Shown: positions 39,711 to 49,337, counted from the first letter of the stretch. The stretch is DNA of 64,000 nucleotides from Salmonella bongori NCTC 12419 (GCF_000252995.1 NC_015761.1:3162001-3226000); one strand, 5' to 3'. Numbers and translations: made by a program. Notes: a model not told the origin generated them from the sequence alone.

Positions 39711-41645
39711 TTATTTGTCGCCCAGTTGCTCTGACATCGTGTTGCCCGGGTTCGGCGTGCGTGGTTCATCAACCGGACGCGGTGCCTGAGGCGTGCCATT
39801 GCTGTCAGAGTTATTGGTACCGTTTGGATCTTCCCAGCCCGCAGGCGGACGCACTTCACGACGCGCCATCAGGTCATCAATTTGCGGCGCGTCGATGGTT
39901 TCATATTTCATCAGCGCATCTTTCATCGCGTGCAAAATATCCATATTGTCAGTCAGGATCTGACGAGCGCGATTGTAGTTACGTTCAATCAGCGCTTTCA
40001 CTTCCTGGTCGATGATACGCGCGGTTTCATCGGACATATGTTTCGCTTTTGCGACGCTACGGCCAAGGAACACCTCGCCCTCTTCTTCCGCATACAACAA
40101 CGGACCGAGTTTTTCCGAGAAGCCCCACTGGGTCACCATATTACGCGCCAGGTTGGTCGCGACTTTAATATCGTTCGACGCACCGGTGGAAACATGTTCG
40201 ACCCCGTAAATAATCTCTTCCGCCAGACGACCGCCGTACAGGGTAGAGATCTGGCTTTCCAGCTTCTGACGGCTGGCGCTGATCGCGTCGCCTTCAGGCA
40301 GGAAGAAGGTCACGCCCAACGCACGTCCACGCGGAATAATTGTTACCTTATGTACCGGATCGTGTTCCGGCACCAGGCGACCGATAATTGCGTGGCCCGC
40401 TTCGTGATACGCGGTGGATTCTTTCTGCGCTTCCGTCATCACCATGGAGCGTCGTTCCGCCCCCATCATGATTTTGTCTTTCGCTTTTTCGAACTCGACC
40501 ATCGACACTACGCGCTTATTACCGCGTGCGGCAAACAGCGCCGCTTCGTTAACCAGGTTCGCCAAATCCGCCCCTGAGAAGCCCGGCGTACCGCGAGCAA
40601 TAATCGCCGCATCGATATCCGTCGCTAGCGGTACGCGACGCATATGCACCTTCAGGATCTGTTCACGACCGCGAACGTCTGGCAGGCCAACCACCACCTG
40701 GCGGTCGAAACGGCCCGGACGCAGCAGCGCAGGGTCAAGGACGTCAGGACGGTTGGTCGCGGCGATAACAATAATGCCTTCATTACCTTCAAAGCCATCC
40801 ATCTCAACCAGCATCTGGTTCAACGTCTGCTCACGTTCATCATGACCACCGCCGAGACCTGCGCCACGCTGGCGGCCTACGGCGTCGATTTCATCGATGA
40901 AGATAATACACGGGGCCGCTTTCTTGGCCTGTTCGAACATGTCACGTACACGAGAGGCACCGACACCAACGAACATTTCTACGAAGTCAGAACCGGAAAT
41001 CGTGAAGAACGGCACCTTCGCTTCCCCCGCAATGGCTTTTGCCAACAGGGTTTTACCGGTACCCGGCGGGCCGACCATCAGGACGCCTTTCGGAATTTTA
41101 CCGCCCAGCTTCTGGAAGCGGCTCGGTTCGCGTAGATATTCAACCAGTTCCGCCACTTCTTCTTTTGCTTCGTCACAGCCCGCGACATCGGCAAACGTGG
41201 TTTTGATCTGGTCTTCCGTCAGCATACGCGCCTTGCTCTTACCGAACGACATGGCGCCTTTGCCACCACCGCCCTGCATCTGACGCATGAAGAAGATCCA
41301 GACGCCAATCAGCAACAGCATCGGGAACCAGGAAATGAAGATAGAAGCCAGCAGGCTTGGCTCTTCGGGTGGTTCGCCAACAACCTTGACGTTTTTAGTC
41401 AGCAGGTTATCGAGCAGCTTCGGATCATTAATCGGAATGTAAGTCGTGTAACGGTTACTATCTTTCTTGGTAACGTTGATCTCACGTCCGTTGATACGCG
41501 CTTCGCGAACCTGGTCCTGATTGACCTCTTGCAGGAAGGTAGAGTAATCCACCTTACGGCCATTAGACTCGCTGGGCCCAAAGCTCTGGAATACTGACAT
41601 CAGCACAACGGCAATGACCAGCCAGAGTATTAGGTTTTTCGCCAT
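39711..41645 (-). CDS. ftsH: ATP-dependent zinc metalloprotease FtsH
   Basis: This 644-residue membrane-anchored AAA+ protease degrades LpxC, sigma-32, SecY and other proteins. Two N-terminal transmembrane segments (about 5-20 and 98-120) flank a periplasmic domain. The AAA module has Walker A VGPPGTGKT (192-199), Walker B CIIFIDEID and SRH ATNRPDVLDPALLRPGRFDR. The protease has the HEAGH zinc motif. The ATG at 41645 gives the E. coli start MAKNLILWLV; a TTG three codons earlier has a better placed AGAGG, so the 647-residue form is possible. It is downstream of rlmE. Confidence 0.96.
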   Translation of the reverse strand: MAKNLILWLVIAVVLMSVFQSFGPSESNGRKVDYSTFLQEVNQDQVREARINGREINVTKKDSNRYTTYIPINDPKLLDNLLTKNVKVVGEPPEEPSLLASIFISWFPMLLLIGVWIFFMRQMQGGGGKGAMSFGKSKARMLTEDQIKTTFADVAGCDEAKEEVAELVEYLREPSRFQKLGGKIPKGVLMVGPPGTGKTLLAKAIAGEAKVPFFTISGSDFVEMFVGVGASRVRDMFEQAKKAAPCIIFIDEIDAVGRQRGAGLGGGHDEREQTLNQMLVEMDGFEGNEGIIVIAATNRPDVLDPALLRPGRFDRQVVVGLPDVRGREQILKVHMRRVPLATDIDAAIIARGTPGFSGADLANLVNEAALFAARGNKRVVSMVEFEKAKDKIMMGAERRSMVMTEAQKESTAYHEAGHAIIGRLVPEHDPVHKVTIIPRGRALGVTFFLPEGDAISASRQKLESQISTLYGGRLAEEIIYGVEHVSTGASNDIKVATNLARNMVTQWGFSEKLGPLLYAEEEGEVFLGRSVAKAKHMSDETARIIDQEVKALIERNYNRARQILTDNMDILHAMKDALMKYETIDAPQIDDLMARREVRPPAGWEDPNGTNNSDSNGTPQAPRPVDEPRTPNPGNTMSEQLGDK

Positions 41646-41748
41646 GTCACTCAAGGGATTAACCTCTTATTACAACTGTGTTAAAAACAGCGTCAGGATA
41701 CTCTATATCCAGTTTCTTTCAAACTTTACGTCTGAAATCTGCCGGTTA

Positions 41749-42375
41749 TCACTTTCGCCCGGTCGCTACAATGTACACTTCACGCGAACGCGCACGCGAA
41801 GAGTCCGGCTTACGAACTTTGACTTTCGTAAACAGGGAGCGAATTTCCCTTAGATACTCATCGAAACCTTCGCCCTGGAACACCTTCACTACAAAACTTC
41901 CGCCTGGCGCCAGCACATCACGGCACATCTCTAACGCCAGCTCCACCAGATACATGGCGCGGGGGATATCCACCGCCGGTGTTCCGCTCATGTTTGGTGC
42001 CATATCCGACATGACAACTTGTACTTTACTGTCACCCACGCGTTCCAGTAACGCTTTCATGACAAGTTCATCACGAAAATCGCCCTGAAGAAAGTCCACA
42101 CCAACGATAGGATCCATAGGTAAAAGATCGCAAGCGATGATGCGCCCTTTGCCGCCAATCTGCGAGACCACATATTGTGACCAGCCTCCTGGCGCAGCAC
42201 CGAGATCGACTACCGTCATTCCCGGCTTAAAGAGTTTGTCACTTTGCTGTATTTCATCAAGTTTAAACCAGGCACGGGAGCGTAGCCCCTTTTTCTGCGC
42301 CTGTTGAACATATTTATCGCTAAAGTGTTCCTGAAGCCAGCGGCTTGAGCTGGCAGAACGCTTTTTACCTGTCAT
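41749..42375 (-). CDS. rlmE: 23S rRNA (uridine2552-2'-O)-methyltransferase RlmE
   Basis: This 208-residue SAM-dependent methyltransferase (RrmJ/FtsJ) methylates U2552 in the ribosomal A loop and is a heat-shock protein in E. coli. The SAM-binding motif is VVDLGAAPGGWSQY. The catalytic K-D-K-E set fits RSRAWFKLDEI, VMSDMAPNMSG, FVVKVFQGEG and the C-terminal PDSSRARSREVYIVATG. ftsH follows 94 nt later on the same strand, the classic rrmJ-ftsH pair. It is divergent from yhbY. Confidence 0.96.
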   Translation of the reverse strand: MTGKKRSASSSRWLQEHFSDKYVQQAQKKGLRSRAWFKLDEIQQSDKLFKPGMTVVDLGAAPGGWSQYVVSQIGGKGRIIACDLLPMDPIVGVDFLQGDFRDELVMKALLERVGDSKVQVVMSDMAPNMSGTPAVDIPRAMYLVELALEMCRDVLAPGGSFVVKVFQGEGFDEYLREIRSLFTKVKVRKPDSSRARSREVYIVATGRK

Positions 42376-42501
42376 TTAACTTTCCCATCAGGGCAGTTCA
42401 TCGTAACCAATGACGTAAATTTCTCCACGCCTGTTTGGCGATATAAGGGAGATGGCGGTAGAATGACCCGTTTTCAATCCCAACGTAAGCAAAAATATAC
42501 G

Positions 42502-42795
42502 ATGAATCTGAGTACTAAACAAAAACAGCACCTAAAAGGTCTGGCACATCCGCTCAAGCCTGTTGTTATGCTTGGCAATAATGGTTTGACCGAAGGGGTA
42601 CTGGCCGAGATTGAACAAGCGTTAGAGCACCATGAACTTATCAAGGTGAAAATCGCCTCGGAAGATCGCGAAACAAAAACCTTGATCGTGGACGCTATCG
42701 TGCGCGAAACCGGTGCCTGTAACGTACAGGTCATCGGTAAAACGCTGGTGCTGTATCGCCCGACTAAAGAGCGTAAAATCTCGCTGCCGCGCTAA
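42502..42795 (+). CDS. yhbY: CRM-domain ribosome assembly protein YhbY
   Basis: This 97-residue single CRM-domain RNA-binding protein associates with pre-50S subunits in E. coli. The family GxxG-type loop is VVMLGNNGLTEGVLAEIEQAL, followed by LIKVKI...RETGACNVQVIGKTLVLYR. The ATG at 42502 gives the E. coli N terminus MNLSTKQKQHLKGLAHPLKP. A longer in-frame start at 42463 falls in the divergent promoter region. The Shine-Dalgarno is weak. Confidence 0.93.
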   Translation: MNLSTKQKQHLKGLAHPLKPVVMLGNNGLTEGVLAEIEQALEHHELIKVKIASEDRETKTLIVDAIVRETGACNVQVIGKTLVLYRPTKERKISLPR

Positions 42796-42883
42796 GGATA
42801 TCCTAAAGTCGAACACAAAATCTGTGTAAAACGAGGGGTTTTCCGCGAGCAGGAGAGCAAAATGCCACGCTCTCTCCGTTGAT

Positions 42884-42907
42884 AAAAGGCCGCTATGCGG
42901 CCTTTTT
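42884..42907. terminator. Bidirectional terminator between yhbY and greA
   Basis: AAAGGCCGC-TAT-GCGGCCTTTTT with T-runs on both strands serves the convergent yhbY and greA transcripts. A second stem GGAGAGC/GCTCTCTCC (about 42852-42877) precedes it. Confidence 0.85.
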
Positions 42908-42950
42908 CCTTTCTTTACAATACACCAACAAATTGCGTATTGGGTAATGC

Positions 42951-43427
42951 TTAGAGGTATTCCACTTTAAGCACTTCGTATTCCACATCGCCGCCAGGCG
43001 TCTTGATCACGACGACGTCATCCTGTTCCTTGCCGATCAGGCCGCGAGCGATGGGCGAGTTTACCGAAATGAGGTTTTGCTTAAAATCCGCCTCATCATC
43101 GCCAACAATACGGTAAGTCTGTTCTTCATCGGTGTCCAGATTCAGCACCGTAACCGTTGCGCCAAAAATCACGCGGCCATTGTTCGGCATTTTGGTGACA
43201 TCAATCACCTGCGCATTCGACAGCTTCGCTTCGATATCTTTAATACGTCCTTCGCAGAAACCCTGCTGTTCGCGTGCAGCATGATACTCCGCGTTCTCTT
43301 TTAAATCGCCATGCTCGCGCGCTTCGGCGATAGCGGCGATAATTTCAGGACGACGCACAGATTTCAGAAAATCCAGCTCTTCGCGCAGTTTTTCGGCACC
43401 GCGTAAGGTCATCGGAATAGCTTGCAT
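42951..43427 (-). CDS. greA: Transcript cleavage factor GreA
   Basis: This 158-residue protein enters the RNA polymerase secondary channel and stimulates cleavage of backtracked RNA. It has an N-terminal coiled coil (1-75), whose tip holds the acidic DLKENAEYHAAREQQ (Asp41, Glu44), and a C-terminal FKBP-like domain (VTVLNLDTDEEQTYRIVGDDEAD...GLIGKEQDDVV). The sequence is nearly identical to E. coli. The small RNA GraL lies in its leader. Confidence 0.97.
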   Translation of the reverse strand: MQAIPMTLRGAEKLREELDFLKSVRRPEIIAAIAEAREHGDLKENAEYHAAREQQGFCEGRIKDIEAKLSNAQVIDVTKMPNNGRVIFGATVTVLNLDTDEEQTYRIVGDDEADFKQNLISVNSPIARGLIGKEQDDVVVIKTPGGDVEYEVLKVEYL

Positions 43428-43520
43428 TTGTTATACCTCTTGAACATTCCTGTAGGGGGCAATGAACTCTACCCCGGCTGCTAAGCCAGCCCCGGCCTAT
43501 GTCATACCAGGGTCAGAAAC

Positions 43521-43560
43521 AAAAAAACACCAACCCGGGCGCATAGTCCCAGGTCAGCTA
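43521..43560 (-). ncRNA. graL: GraL, greA-leader small RNA
   Basis: On the minus strand the sequence from about 43560 reads TAGCTGACCTGGGACTATGC. It then gives GCCCGGGTTGGTG and a run of seven Ts (43521-43527), about 95 nt before the greA ATG. The CCTGGG/CCCGGG hairpin plus U-run is an early terminator. E. coli GraL is a short RNA made in the same place and by the same design. The 5' end is estimated. Confidence 0.55.
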
Positions 43561-43674
43561 CAATTTCTTCTTTGATAACCATTTTACCCTGGAGTTCCCT
43601 ATGGGTCATCGTTTACTTTTTAGGGCGTTGCGCCGTAGTATGACGGCTTGTTTCCAGGGTGTTAGCGCGAGATT

Positions 43675-45108
43675 ATGCGATTTTCCAGATTTATCATCGG
43701 ATTGACCACCAGTATAACGTTCAGCGTTCAGGCCGCGAATGTTGACGAATATATCAAACAGCTTCCGGCCGGCGCCAACCTCGCGCTGATGGTGCAAAAG
43801 GTGGGCGCGCCCGCGCCTGCTATTGATTACCATAGTCAGCAGATGGCGCTGCCCGCCAGTACCCAAAAAGTGATTACCGCTCTGGCGGCACTGATACAGC
43901 TCGGCCCGGATTTCCGTTTTACGACGACGCTGGAGACCAAAGGCAGTGTCGATAATGGCATCTTAAAAGGAGACTTAATTGCACGCTTCGGCGGCGATCC
44001 AACGTTAAAGCGCCAGGATATTCGCAATATGGTCGCCACGCTGAAAAAGTCTGGCGTCACACAAATCACTGGCAATGTTCTGATCGACACGTCGATTTTC
44101 GCCAGCCATGATAAAGCGCCAGGCTGGCCCTGGAACGACCTGACGCAATGTTTCAGCGCGCCTCCCGCTGCCGCCATTGTTGACCGCAACTGTTTTTCTG
44201 TTTCGCTTTATAGCGCACAAAAACCGAACGATTTAGCCTTTATTCGCGTAGCCTCCTATTATCCGGTAACCATGTTCAGTCAGGTGCGGACCTTGCCGCG
44301 CGGTTCGGCAGAAGCGCAGTATTGCGAACTGGATGTCGTGCCTGGCGATTTGAACCGCTATACGCTTACCGGTTGTTTACCACAGCGTGCCGATCCACTG
44401 CCGCTGGCCTTCGCCATTCAGGATGGCGCCAGCTACGCGGGCGCCATCCTCAAGCAGGAACTGAAAGAGGCGGGAATTACTTATAGCGGTACGCTGCTGC
44501 GCCAGACACAGGTCAAGGAGCCCGGGACGATCGTGGCCAGTAAACAGTCGGCCCCGCTGCACGATCTGCTTAAGATTATGCTGAAAAAGTCAGACAACAT
44601 GATCGCCGATACTGTTTTTCGGATGATTGGTCACGTCAGGTTTAACGTTCCCGGGACCTGGCGGGCAGGCTCGGATGCTGTTCGCCAGATCCTGCGCCAA
44701 CAGGCGGGGATCGATATCGGCAATACGATTATCGCCGACGGTTCCGGATTATCACGCCACAACCTGATCGCCCCCGCTACCATGATGCAGGTGCTGCAAT
44801 ATATCGCCCAGCATGACAATGAACTGAACTTTATCTCCATGCTGCCGCTGGCGGGCTATGATGGTTCATTACAGTATCGTGCAGGGCTGCATCAGGCGGG
44901 TGTAGACGGTAAGGTCTCGGCGAAGACAGGCTCATTACAAGGGGTATATAACCTTGCGGGCTTTATCACCACCGCCAGTGGACAGCGGATGGCGTTTGTG
45001 CAGTATCTGTCCGGCTATGCCGTTCCACCTGCCGATCAGCGCAATCGTCGTATTCCGCTGGTGCGCTTTGAAAGTCGGTTGTACAAAGATATTTATCAGA
45101 ACAACTAG
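43675..45108 (+). CDS. dacB: D-alanyl-D-alanine carboxypeptidase/endopeptidase PBP4 (DacB)
   Basis: This 477-residue periplasmic class C penicillin-binding protein trims pentapeptides and cuts DD-crosslinks. The signal peptide is about residues 1-20 (ends SVQA). Active-site motifs are SxxK at Ser62-Lys65 (PASTQKVITAL), SDN (KKSDNMIAD) and KTG (SAKTGSLQG). Length equals E. coli DacB. It is divergent from greA, with about 250 bp between the starts. Confidence 0.96.
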   Translation: MRFSRFIIGLTTSITFSVQAANVDEYIKQLPAGANLALMVQKVGAPAPAIDYHSQQMALPASTQKVITALAALIQLGPDFRFTTTLETKGSVDNGILKGDLIARFGGDPTLKRQDIRNMVATLKKSGVTQITGNVLIDTSIFASHDKAPGWPWNDLTQCFSAPPAAAIVDRNCFSVSLYSAQKPNDLAFIRVASYYPVTMFSQVRTLPRGSAEAQYCELDVVPGDLNRYTLTGCLPQRADPLPLAFAIQDGASYAGAILKQELKEAGITYSGTLLRQTQVKEPGTIVASKQSAPLHDLLKIMLKKSDNMIADTVFRMIGHVRFNVPGTWRAGSDAVRQILRQQAGIDIGNTIIADGSGLSRHNLIAPATMMQVLQYIAQHDNELNFISMLPLAGYDGSLQYRAGLHQAGVDGKVSAKTGSLQGVYNLAGFITTASGQRMAFVQYLSGYAVPPADQRNRRIPLVRFESRLYKDIYQNN

Positions 45109-45118
45109 GTGAGATTGT

Positions 45119-45158
45119 TGTGCCGGATAGTGACGCTAACGCGCCTTATCCGGCCTAC
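45119..45158. repeat. REP palindrome after dacB
   Basis: TGCCGGATAGTGACGC...GCCTTATCCGGCCTACG is a canonical REP unit. Confidence 0.75.
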
Positions 45159-45170
45159 GAAGAACATCAC

Positions 45171-45198
45171 AAAACGGGCCGCAGATGCGGCCCGTTTT
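45171..45198. terminator. Bidirectional terminator between dacB and obgE
   Basis: AAAACGGGCCGC-AGAT-GCGGCCCGTTTT is a 12-bp perfect stem flanked by A/T runs and serves both converging genes. Confidence 0.85.
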
Positions 45199-45236
45199 GT
45201 TGCTCGGATAAGCGCTGGCACCATCCGGCAAGGGCA

Positions 45237-46409
45237 TTAACGCTTGTAAATGAACTCAACGCCTTTTTCGTCGTCTTCGTCCCAGTCGTCATCCCAGTCA
45301 TCTTCCGCTTCATCTTCGACTTCAGCGAGCTGCTGACGATGGTAATCATCCCACATGAATTCGACTTTCTCCGGTTGCTGAGCTTCTTCCGCCTGCACAA
45401 TCGGGTTCTCAATAATGAAGGTCATCACATCCCAACAGAGATCTTTCACCCCGAGCTGACTGGCCGCCGAAATCAGATAGTATTTTCCTTCCCAGCCCAG
45501 CGCTTCTGCGATCGCTTTCGCTTTGGTTTCTGCTTCTTCTTTGTCCAGCAAATCGATTTTGTTGAACACTAACCAGCGCGGTTTTGCTGCCAGATCCTGG
45601 CTGTATTTTTCCAGCTCGCCAATAATGATACGGGCGTTTTCTACCGGATCGGAGCCATCAATCGGATCGATATCAATGAGGTGCAGCAGTACACGGCAAC
45701 GTTCGAGGTGCTTCAGGAAGCGAATCCCCAGGCCCGCGCCTTCTGCCGCGCCTTCAATCAGCCCCGGAATATCAGCCACCACAAAACTCTTTTCGTTGTC
45801 CATGCGCACAACGCCCAGGCTCGGCACCAGGGTGGTAAACGGATAATCGGCCACTTTCGGTTTCGCGGCGGATACTGCACGGATAAAGGTTGATTTACCC
45901 GCGTTTGGCATCCCCAGCATCCCCACGTCCGCCAGTAGCATCAGCTCCAGTAGCAGATCACGCTTATCACCTGGCGTGCCCATTGTCTTCTGGCGCGGCG
46001 TACGGTTTACCGAGGATTTAAACCGGGTGTTACCCAGACCGTGCCAGCCGCCTTTCGCGACCAACAGACGTTGACCATGTTTGGTCATGTCGCCCATGGT
46101 TTCACCGGTTCCCTGGTCGATAACGCGCGTCCCTACCGGTACTTTGATAGTAACGTCTTTACCGCGTTTACCGGTACAGTCACGGCTTGCGCCATTCTGA
46201 CCACGTTCGGCGCGGAAAGATTTTTCAAAGCGGTAATCGATCAGTGTATTCAGGTTCTCGTCGGCTTCCAGCCAGACGTCGCCGCCGTCGCCACCGTCAC
46301 CGCCGTCCGGTCCGCCTTTCGGAATATATTTTTCGCGACGGAAACTCACGCAGCCATTACCGCCATCGCCTGCAACGACCAGAATCGATGCTTCATCAAC
46401 AAACTTCAT
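45237..46409 (-). CDS. obgE: Essential GTPase ObgE (CgtA)
   Basis: This 390-residue GTPase acts in late 50S assembly, the stringent response and chromosome partition. The N-terminal Obg fold (1-159) is rich in glycine (GGPDGGDGGDGGDVW). The G domain has GMPNAGKS (166-173), switch and DIPGLIEGA, and NKID. The C terminus is very acidic (EVEDEAEDDWDDDWDEDDEKG). It is downstream of rplU-rpmA-yhbE, 15 nt after yhbE. Confidence 0.97.
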   Translation of the reverse strand: MKFVDEASILVVAGDGGNGCVSFRREKYIPKGGPDGGDGGDGGDVWLEADENLNTLIDYRFEKSFRAERGQNGASRDCTGKRGKDVTIKVPVGTRVIDQGTGETMGDMTKHGQRLLVAKGGWHGLGNTRFKSSVNRTPRQKTMGTPGDKRDLLLELMLLADVGMLGMPNAGKSTFIRAVSAAKPKVADYPFTTLVPSLGVVRMDNEKSFVVADIPGLIEGAAEGAGLGIRFLKHLERCRVLLHLIDIDPIDGSDPVENARIIIGELEKYSQDLAAKPRWLVFNKIDLLDKEEAETKAKAIAEALGWEGKYYLISAASQLGVKDLCWDVMTFIIENPIVQAEEAQQPEKVEFMWDDYHRQQLAEVEDEAEDDWDDDWDEDDEKGVEFIYKR

Positions 46410-46424
46410 TTTACTCTCCGTAAA

Positions 46425-47390
46425 TCATTCGCCTGAGCGGGGTTGCGACACCACCGGTTCATGCTTGCGTAAACCGCCCCAAATTCGATGACCAATGGCG
46501 GAATACATCGCGCCCGCAACCACGACAAACGCACCGAGATAACCTAAAAGGTTTAACATCGGTCTGGCGAAGAAATCGGGCCAGGCCATAGATAAAAGAT
46601 CTGAAAACAACAGGGTAAATAGTGGGGTAAGCGTAATTATTGCGCTCACCTGCGCCGCCTGCCAACGCGCCATCGCTTCCGCCAGAGCGCCATATCCTAC
46701 CAGCGTATTCAGCCCGCAGAAAATTAAACAGGCAAGCTGCCAGTCGCTCAGTTGCGCTATTACCATCGGTTTTGCCAGCGGCAAGAGCGCTATCGTACAT
46801 AAAGTGTACAGTAAAAACAGGATTTGCTGTGACGCCAGACGACGCAATAACACCTTTTGCGCGACGCCATAACTCACCCAGACGGTTGCCGCCCCGACAC
46901 CAAATATTACCCCCCAGGTGTAGTCGGTCAGTCGGGTAAAAATCTCGATCAGACTGGTATTAAAAAACATCACCAGCCCGCTCAATAACATCAGCGCGCC
47001 TATCACCTGGGTCCCACGCATCTTTTCTTTCAGAATAAAGACGCTGGCGACCATCATACCAACCGGTGACAGTTGGCCAATAACCTGTGATGCCGTTGGG
47101 CTCAGATATTGCAAAGAGGAACTGAACAGGATGAAATTCCCGAAGAGTCCCCCTGTCGCAACAGCCAATAGCACCAACCAGCGAGGTTTGCGGAAAATAC
47201 GTAATGGCGGCAGCTTACGTTTAACCGCCAGTATCGCCCCAAGACCGATACTGGCCATTAAGAAACGGTAGAAGACCACAGTAGGAGGTTCCATCACCTC
47301 CAGCACTTGCTTCATTGCTATTGGCAACGCTCCCCAGCACATTGCGGTGGTGAGCGCCAAAAGAATACCAATGCCTGCCTGCTGCTTCAT
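46425..47390 (-). CDS. yhbE: DMT-family (EamA) transporter YhbE
   Basis: This 321-residue inner-membrane protein has ten predicted helices in two EamA halves (about residues 5-140 and 155-295) of the drug/metabolite transporter superfamily. Substrate is unknown. The ATG at 47390 matches E. coli (MKQQAGIGILLALTTAMCWG); nine more residues upstream are in frame but unsupported. It sits between rpmA and obgE on the minus strand, with a terminator hairpin on the rpmA side. Confidence 0.92.
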   Translation of the reverse strand: MKQQAGIGILLALTTAMCWGALPIAMKQVLEVMEPPTVVFYRFLMASIGLGAILAVKRKLPPLRIFRKPRWLVLLAVATGGLFGNFILFSSSLQYLSPTASQVIGQLSPVGMMVASVFILKEKMRGTQVIGALMLLSGLVMFFNTSLIEIFTRLTDYTWGVIFGVGAATVWVSYGVAQKVLLRRLASQQILFLLYTLCTIALLPLAKPMVIAQLSDWQLACLIFCGLNTLVGYGALAEAMARWQAAQVSAIITLTPLFTLLFSDLLSMAWPDFFARPMLNLLGYLGAFVVVAGAMYSAIGHRIWGGLRKHEPVVSQPRSGE

Positions 47391-47464
47391 ACCGTATTCC
47401 CTGCAGAAACCCGTCACGACATTTATACCGCCACACGGGTATATTTTGGTCGGCCATCGAATGT

Positions 47465-47493
47465 AAAAAGCCCCGCAACAGGTGCGGGGCTTT
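47465..47493 (-). terminator. Terminator between rpmA and yhbE
   Basis: On the minus strand AAGCCCCGCA-CCTGT-TGCGGGGCTTTTT. Located about 25 nt past the rpmA stop, it probably attenuates entry into yhbE-obgE. Confidence 0.85.
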
Positions 47494-47518
47494 CATCCGT
47501 TACCGGACCACAAAAAAC

Positions 47519-47776
47519 TTACTCAGCAACGATGCTGATGTATTTACGGTTTTTCGGGCCTTTAACTTCGAATTTCACTTTACCGTCTGCTTTAGCAAAC
47601 AGAGTGTGGTCACGACCGCAACCAACGTTGGTGCCAGCGTGGAATTTAGTACCACGTTGACGAACGATGATGCTGCCTGCCAGAACTGCTTCACCGCCAA
47701 AGCGTTTTACGCCCAGACGTTTAGCTTCAGAATCGCGACCGTTACGAGTCGAGCCGCCAGCCTTTTTATGTGCCAT
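47519..47776 (-). CDS. rpmA: 50S ribosomal protein L27
   Basis: This 85-residue protein has a flexible N-terminal tail ([20 protein letters not shown]) that reaches the peptidyl-transferase centre. The core [20 protein letters not shown] is conserved. It follows rplU by 19 nt in the same operon. Identical in length to E. coli. Confidence 0.97.
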
Positions 47777-47795
47777 TTAATCTGCTCCCCTAATC

Positions 47796-48107
47796 TTAAG
47801 CGCTGATGCCAGTGATTTTCACATCAGTGAACCACTGACGATGGCCCTGCTGCTTACGGTAGTGTTTACGACGACGAAACTTAACGATTTTAACTTTCTC
47901 GCCACGACCGTGGGCAACAACTTCAGCTTTGATTACGCCGCCATCAACGAAAGGAACGCCGATTTTGACTTCTTCACCGTTTGCGATCATCAGAACTTCA
48001 GCGAACTCGATAGTTTCGCCAGTTGCGATGTCCAGCTTTTCCAGGCGAACGGTCTGACCTTCGCTTACTCGGTGTTGTTTACCACCACTTTGGAAAACCG
48101 CGTACAT
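47796..48107 (-). CDS. rplU: 50S ribosomal protein L21
   Basis: This 103-residue 23S rRNA-binding protein begins [20 protein letters not shown] and contains [16 protein letters not shown] and [19 protein letters not shown]. The ATG at 48107 is the E. coli start; eight more codons upstream are in frame but lie in the leader. A good promoter is seen 73 nt upstream. Confidence 0.97.
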
Positions 48108-48179
48108 AAAAAACTCCGCTTCCGCGCACACCTTTTCAATGATTCAGAGCGCGCTATAAATATTCACAATAGGGCGCGA

Positions 48180-48208
48180 ATATTACGCAAATTGGACGGC
48201 TTTGACAA
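48180..48208 (-). promoter_or_regulatory. rplU-rpmA promoter
   Basis: Minus-strand TTGTCA (48203-48208), 17-bp spacer, TAATAT (48180-48185). The predicted start near 48173 gives a leader of about 66 nt before rplU. Confidence 0.7.
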
Positions 48209-48365
48209 GTGCTACCATCAATACATGAAGAAAAAAAACACAACGCATACGGCAACGTTTATCTGCGGCGTTTTTTCAGTACAATCAGAGTATATTTCTA
48301 ACCATAAACCCTACGTTACCTCATTCAGACATGGGATAATCGGGGCGATAAGCCCGGCTTTTGCG

Positions 48366-49337
48366 ATGAATTTAGAAAAAATCAACGAGTTAACCGCGCA
48401 GGATATGGCGGGTGTCAATGCGACAATCCTTGAACAGCTCAATTCCGACGTTCAATTGATTAATCAGCTGGGGTATTACATCATCAGCGGCGGCGGAAAA
48501 CGCATCCGCCCGATGATTGCCGTTCTTGCCGCGCGCGCGGTGGGTTATCAGGGTAACGCACACGTAACCATCGCCGCTCTGATCGAATTTATCCACACGG
48601 CAACCCTGCTGCACGACGACGTGGTGGATGAGTCCGATATGCGTCGCGGCAAAGCGACGGCAAATGCCGCCTTCGGTAATGCCGCCAGCGTGCTGGTCGG
48701 TGACTTTATCTATACCCGCGCCTTCCAGATGATGACCAGCCTCGGCTCGTTAAAAGTGCTGGAAGTGATGTCAGAGGCGGTCAACGTGATTGCAGAAGGC
48801 GAAGTGCTGCAATTGATGAACGTGAATGACCCGGACATTACCGAAGAAAATTACATGCGGGTGATTTACAGCAAAACCGCGCGCCTGTTCGAGGCTGCCG
48901 CGCAATGCGCCGGTATTCTTGCCGGATGTACGCCTGCGCAAGAAAAAGGATTGCAGGATTATGGCCGCTACCTCGGCACCGCTTTCCAGCTGATTGATGA
49001 TCTGCTGGATTACAGCGCCGACGGCGAGCATCTCGGTAAAAATGTGGGTGATGACCTCAATGAAGGTAAGCCCACGCTGCCGTTGCTCCATGCTATGCGC
49101 CACGGTACGCCAGAACAGGCGGCGATGATCCGCACCGCCATTGAACAAGGGAATGGACGCCATCTTCTGGAACCGGTTCTCGAAGCAATGACCACCTGCG
49201 GCTCTCTGGAGTGGACACGTCAGCGAGCGGAAGAGGAAGCTGACAAAGCGATATCCGCGCTGCAAGTATTGCCGGATACGCCGTGGCGTGAAGCGCTTAT
49301 CGGTCTCGCTCACATTGCGGTGCAGCGCGATCGTTAA
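48366..49337 (+). CDS. ispB: Octaprenyl diphosphate synthase IspB
   Basis: This 323-residue trans-prenyltransferase builds the C40 side chain of ubiquinone-8 and menaquinone-8. The two aspartate-rich motifs are LLHDDVVDESDMRRGK (DDVVD at 84-88) and LIDDLLDY near residue 212. The ATG at 48366 gives MNLEKINELTAQDMAG as in E. coli. The frame stays open far upstream, antisense to rplU, but that part is not coding. It is divergent from rplU. Confidence 0.96.
   Translation: MNLEKINELTAQDMAGVNATILEQLNSDVQLINQLGYYIISGGGKRIRPMIAVLAARAVGYQGNAHVTIAALIEFIHTATLLHDDVVDESDMRRGKATANAAFGNAASVLVGDFIYTRAFQMMTSLGSLKVLEVMSEAVNVIAEGEVLQLMNVNDPDITEENYMRVIYSKTARLFEAAAQCAGILAGCTPAQEKGLQDYGRYLGTAFQLIDDLLDYSADGEHLGKNVGDDLNEGKPTLPLLHAMRHGTPEQAAMIRTAIEQGNGRHLLEPVLEAMTTCGSLEWTRQRAEEEADKAISALQVLPDTPWREALIGLAHIAVQRDR

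Noticed and set aside
47841..48365. In-frame upstream extension of ispB (about 175 codons) antisense to rplU
   Set aside because: The frame is open by chance across the reverse of rplU. The conserved ispB start is at 48366, where E. coli IspB begins.
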